From Mammaliicoccus stepanovicii (GTDB lineage: Bacteria > Bacillota > Bacilli > Staphylococcales > Staphylococcaceae): a DNA stretch of 64,000 nt. How positions within the stretch are numbered: the stretch's first letter is position 1; each line of letters begins with the position of its first letter. This document shows positions 60,583-64,000 of this stretch, piece by piece. The notes under the pieces are model-generated. The model was given only the letters and a program-made list of their open reading frames with translations. It had not been told where the DNA came from and did not search any database. A program made the position numbers and the translations under genes. The stretch lies in the NCBI RefSeq assembly GCF_002902525.1, contig NZ_PPQZ01000015.1, positions 62,001 through 126,000 on the forward strand, written 5' to 3'.

Positions 60583-63500
60583 GTGTCAATGACAGGGAAA
60601 GAGAAATTCCAAACGCTCCTCACACAATTGAACATAACCGATGAACTTGATAAAGAAATAATAGAACAGGGTGAGTTAACAAGAATAAATGTGTCACAAA
60701 CGAAAAGGTTATGGCATTTTTATATTAAAATCCCTCACTATTTATCAAGTGAGATGTATCTTGTGTTTACCAATCAACTCAAGACTGTTTTTCAAAGTAT
60801 AGCTGAAGTTGATTGGACAATAGAAGTGATGAATAAAGAGCAAAGCGATGAACAAATATTAAAATATATGCCTCACTGTATTGATGAGACAGAGCTTAGC
60901 GATAAAGTTAAACATCAATTAAAACAAAAACCGCTCATATTAGCTAATGATGTTATAAAAGTACAAGTGAATAACGATATAGAACGTGATTATTTTGATA
61001 AGAGAGTAAATGGTTCGCTAGTAAAAGCATTTACGAGATGTGGTTTTAATATTAATCGCGTACTGTTTGAAACAGTGGAAAATGAAGAACAAATGCAAAG
61101 AGAACTTGAGTCTTTCGAAGCACATATCCAAAAAGAAGATGAAGAAGCTGCGCGTATCGCATCCGAAAAAATGGAACGTATGAAGAAAGAAAAGCGTGAA
61201 TCTGATAGCGAAGAAGGATCAGTATCTAGATGTCAAATAGGTAAAGATATTCAAGTTGATTCAATTCGTAAGATAGAAGATATTATAGAAGAAGAGTTTA
61301 AAGTGGCTTTAGAAGGTGTCATCTTTGATATTGAGATGAAAGAACTTAAAAGTGGTCGTCATATCGTGACGCTCAAAATTACAGATTATACGGATTCACT
61401 TATCCTTAAGATGTTTACTCGAAAAGGTAAAGATGATTTAGAGCATTTCAAAGCTTTAAAAGTAGGATCTTGGGTTAGAGCACAAGGTAGAATTGAACAA
61501 GATCAGTTTATAAGAGATTTAGTCATGATGATGACAGATATACATGAAATTAAGAAAGCGCCTAAACAAGATAAAGCACCAGATAAAAGAGTTGAATTTC
61601 ATTTACATACATCAATGAGTCAAATGGATGGGATTACTCACATTAGCAAATATGTAAAGCAAGCCGCAGAGTGGGGACATAAAGCAATTGCTATTACCGA
61701 CCATAACGGTGTTCAAGGTTATCCTGATGCACATGCAGCAGCTATGAGTAACGATATCAAAATGATATATGGCTTAGAAGGTATGCTTGTAGATGATGGT
61801 GTTCCAATAGCATATAAACCACAAGATATATCTTTAAAAACAGCAACATATGTCGTGTTTGACGTTGAAACAACAGGCCTCTCGAGTCAATATGATCAAA
61901 TTATAGAGCTGGCAGCAGTAAAGGTTAAAGACGGAGAAGTGATAGATACATTCGAAAGGTTTTCTGATCCAGGGGTTCGATTATCTGAAACGATTAAAAA
62001 TTTAACAGGTATTACGGATGAAATGTTGCAAGGTCAGCCAAAAATTGAAACGGTATTAACTGATTTTTACGAATGGGTTGGTGATGCAATTTATATTGCA
62101 CATAACGCTTCATTCGATATGGGATTTATAGATACTGGATTTGAAAGAATAGGGCTTGGCGCAACTAAAAATGCAGTAATTGACACACTAGAATTATCAA
62201 GAACTGTTAATACGGAATATGGTAAACATGGTTTGAATTTCTTAGCAAAAAAATACGGTGTTGAACTGACACAACACCATAGAGCGATATATGATGCAGA
62301 AACAACAGCTCATATTTTCATAAAGATGCTAAAGCAATTAGAATCGCTTGAAGTTTATAATCATAATCAAATTAATGATAGATTATCAAATGATGAAGCA
62401 TATAAACGTGCAAGGCCTTCACATGTAACTTTAATCGTTCAAAATCAAGTAGGTTTAAAGAATCTCTTTAAAATTGTGAGTGCCTCGCTCGTAGATTACT
62501 TCTATAGAACGCCAAGAATTCCTAGATCTCTGCTAAACAAACATAGAGAAGGTATTCTCGTTGGAAGTGCTTGTGATGAAGGTGAAGTATTTACAACTGT
62601 AATGCAAAAAGATCAAGATGAAGTTGAAAAAGTTGCACAATATTATGATTATATTGAAGTCCAGCCTAAAAGTTTATATCAAGATTTATTGGATCGCGAT
62701 TTAATTAAAGATAATGAAACAATGGAAGAGATTTACGAACGAATCTTACAAGTTGGAGAAAAATTAAATATCCCTGTAATCGCGACAGGTAATGCACATT
62801 ACTTACAAGAAAATGAAGCGATAGCTAGAAAAATATTAATAGCAGCTCAACCGGGAAATCCACTTAATCGCCAAACTTTGCCAAAAGCACACTTTAGAAC
62901 AACTGATGAAATGCTAGATGAGTTTCATTTCTTAGGTGAGGAAAAAGCATATGAAATCGTCGTTAAGAATACTAATGAACTCGCAGATAGATTAGAAACC
63001 GTTGTTCCAATACGAGATGAACTATATACACCGAACATGGAAGGTGCTAACGAAGAAATTCGTGAAATGAGTTACAATAATGCAAAACAATTATACGGTG
63101 AAGACTTACCACAAATCGTAATTGACCGTTTAGAAAAAGAACTGGATAGCATTATTGGAAATGGGTTTGCGGTTATTTATTTAATATCGCAAAGACTTGT
63201 GAAAAAATCTTTAAATGATGGTTATTTAGTTGGATCTCGTGGTTCAGTTGGTTCAAGTTTCGTTGCGACAATGACTGAAATAACGGAAGTGAATCCATTA
63301 CCACCTCATTATATTTGTCCATCATGTAAAGAAAGTCATTTCTTTGATGATGGTTCTGTAGGATCTGGCTTCGATTTACCAGATAAAAATTGCGAAAAAT
63401 GTAATGTCCCTATGATTAAAGAAGGTCAAGATATTCCTTTCGAAACGTTCTTAGGATTTAAAGGAGATAAAGTGCCTGATATTGACTTAAACTTTAGTGG

Positions 63501-64000
63501 CGAGTATCAACCGATTGCACATAACTATACAAAAGAACTATTCGGTGAAGATAAAGTATTCAGAGCAGGAACAATTGGTACAGTTGCAGAAAAAACTGCT
63601 TTTGGTTATGTAAAAGGATATTTAAATGATCAAGGCGTCCATAAGAGAGCAGCAGAAGTAGATCGTTTAGTGAAAGGATGTACAGGCGTCAAGAGAACAA
63701 CTGGACAGCATCCAGGGGGAATCATCGTCGTACCAGATTATATGGATATATATGATTTCACGCCTATTCAATTCCCAGCAGATGATCAAAAATCAGCATG
63801 GAAGACGACACACTTTGATTTTCATTCTATACATGACAATATCTTAAAACTTGATATTCTAGGGCACGATGATCCTACTATGATTAGAATGCTACAAGAC
63901 TTGTCTGGAATTGATCCTAAAACCATTCCAATTGACGATAAAGAAACAATGAAAATATTTAGTACACCAGAATCACTTGGTGTAACTGAAGAGGATATAT
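60583..64000 (+). CDS. polC: DNA polymerase III alpha subunit, Gram-positive type PolC (partial, 3' end cut)
   Basis: Main replicative polymerase of low-G+C Firmicutes. GTG 60583, 8 bases after gaaggtgg, starts VSMTGKEKF; ATG 60589 is the alternative. 1139 residues are visible of about 1435 in S. aureus. Domains in order: N-terminal domains (about 1-230), OB domain with GVIFDIEMKELKSGRH, PHP domain starting FHLHTSMSQMDG, the DEDDh proofreading exonuclease inserted in it (FDVETTGL, IAHNASFDMGF, HHRAIYDAETT), PHP remainder and palm. A zinc cluster is visible at about 910-945 (CPSCKE and CEKCNV), and LVGSRGSVGSSF and DIDLNFSGEYQ of the active site follow. The reading frame runs out at the window end without a break. 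Confidence 0.97.
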   Translation, partial: MSMTGKEKFQTLLTQLNITDELDKEIIEQGELTRINVSQTKRLWHFYIKIPHYLSSEMYLVFTNQLKTVFQSIAEVDWTIEVMNKEQSDEQILKYMPHCIDETELSDKVKHQLKQKPLILANDVIKVQVNNDIERDYFDKRVNGSLVKAFTRCGFNINRVLFETVENEEQMQRELESFEAHIQKEDEEAARIASEKMERMKKEKRESDSEEGSVSRCQIGKDIQVDSIRKIEDIIEEEFKVALEGVIFDIEMKELKSGRHIVTLKITDYTDSLILKMFTRKGKDDLEHFKALKVGSWVRAQGRIEQDQFIRDLVMMMTDIHEIKKAPKQDKAPDKRVEFHLHTSMSQMDGITHISKYVKQAAEWGHKAIAITDHNGVQGYPDAHAAAMSNDIKMIYGLEGMLVDDGVPIAYKPQDISLKTATYVVFDVETTGLSSQYDQIIELAAVKVKDGEVIDTFERFSDPGVRLSETIKNLTGITDEMLQGQPKIETVLTDFYEWVGDAIYIAHNASFDMGFIDTGFERIGLGATKNAVIDTLELSRTVNTEYGKHGLNFLAKKYGVELTQHHRAIYDAETTAHIFIKMLKQLESLEVYNHNQINDRLSNDEAYKRARPSHVTLIVQNQVGLKNLFKIVSASLVDYFYRTPRIPRSLLNKHREGILVGSACDEGEVFTTVMQKDQDEVEKVAQYYDYIEVQPKSLYQDLLDRDLIKDNETMEEIYERILQVGEKLNIPVIATGNAHYLQENEAIARKILIAAQPGNPLNRQTLPKAHFRTTDEMLDEFHFLGEEKAYEIVVKNTNELADRLETVVPIRDELYTPNMEGANEEIREMSYNNAKQLYGEDLPQIVIDRLEKELDSIIGNGFAVIYLISQRLVKKSLNDGYLVGSRGSVGSSFVATMTEITEVNPLPPHYICPSCKESHFFDDGSVGSGFDLPDKNCEKCNVPMIKEGQDIPFETFLGFKGDKVPDIDLNFSGEYQPIAHNYTKELFGEDKVFRAGTIGTVAEKTAFGYVKGYLNDQGVHKRAAEVDRLVKGCTGVKRTTGQHPGGIIVVPDYMDIYDFTPIQFPADDQKSAWKTTHFDFHSIHDNILKLDILGHDDPTMIRMLQDLSGIDPKTIPIDDKETMKIFSTPESLGVTEEDI

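Noticed and set aside
1-64000. tRNA, rRNA, insertion sequences or prophage genes
   Set aside because: No tRNA-like cloverleaf, rRNA segment, transposase or integrase other than the core XerC was recognised on reading both strands.

Overview
The window is a 64 kb stretch of A+T-rich Firmicute chromosome. Gene content and order (rlmN-stp-prkC-rsgA-rpe-thiN, rpmB/asp23-like-fakA, recG, fapR-plsX-fabD-fabG-acpP, rnc-smc-ftsY-ylxM-ffh, rpsP-rimM-trmD-rplS, rbgA-rnhB, sucCD, dprA, topA, trmFO, xerC-hslVU-codY, rpsB-tsf-pyrH-frr, uppS-cdsA-dxr-rseP-proS-polC) are those of the family Staphylococcaceae. Protein sequences recalled from Staphylococcus aureus align closely for most genes, but several details differ from S. 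aureus. These are the P450 and hssRS beside prkC, srtA beside recG, a cassette between acpP and rnc, csbB next to yfhO, and nothing between sucD and dprA. A non-aureus lineage such as Mammaliicoccus or Macrococcus is therefore more likely; the species cannot be fixed from sequence reading alone.

Layout. 1-3.9 kb: end of rsmB, rlmN, and the PP2C phosphatase / PASTA kinase pair. 4.0-8.9 kb: a non-core block with an S41-protease-like protein of unknown function, a CYP152 P450 that closely resembles the alkene-forming fatty-acid decarboxylase OleT of Jeotgalicoccus, and the haem-sensing two-component pair HssR/HssS. 8.9-17.6 kb: rsgA-rpe-thiN, divergent rpmB and the asp23-like/fakA operon, serine dehydratase, recG. 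17.6-18.3 kb: sortase A. 18.4-21.9 kb: fapR fatty-acid/phospholipid operon. 22.2-25.4 kb: an accessory cassette (serine hydrolase, LysE-type exporter, secreted CHAP amidase) followed by four tandem 41-bp repeats. 25.6-35.2 kb: rnc-smc-SRP operon and ribosome maturation genes. 35.3-38.8 kb: a minus-strand csbB-yfhO pair expected to glycosylate lipoteichoic acid. 38.9-64 kb: housekeeping genes up to polC, which is cut by the window end.

About fifty protein genes are supported and no tRNA, rRNA or CRISPR was seen. Most transcription units end in clear intrinsic terminators and several have recognisable sigma-A promoters. Many starts were chosen from Shine-Dalgarno spacing, including TTG or GTG starts for hssR, rsgA, khpA, sucD, dprA, topA, trmFO, hslU, dxr, rseP and polC.

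A theme that joins several loci is lipid and envelope biology. fakA activates exogenous fatty acids, fapR/plsX/fabD/fabG/acpP make and control endogenous acyl chains, and the P450 would consume free fatty acids with peroxide. cdsA, uppS, dxr and csbB-yfhO feed phospholipid, isoprenoid carrier and teichoic acid modification. PrkC/Stp, SrtA and the CHAP protein act on the wall. The items most worth following up are the OleT-like P450 with all diagnostic active-site residues, the hssRS pair without hrtAB beside it, the S41-like protein apparently lacking the nucleophilic serine, and the accessory cassette with its 41-bp repeats.
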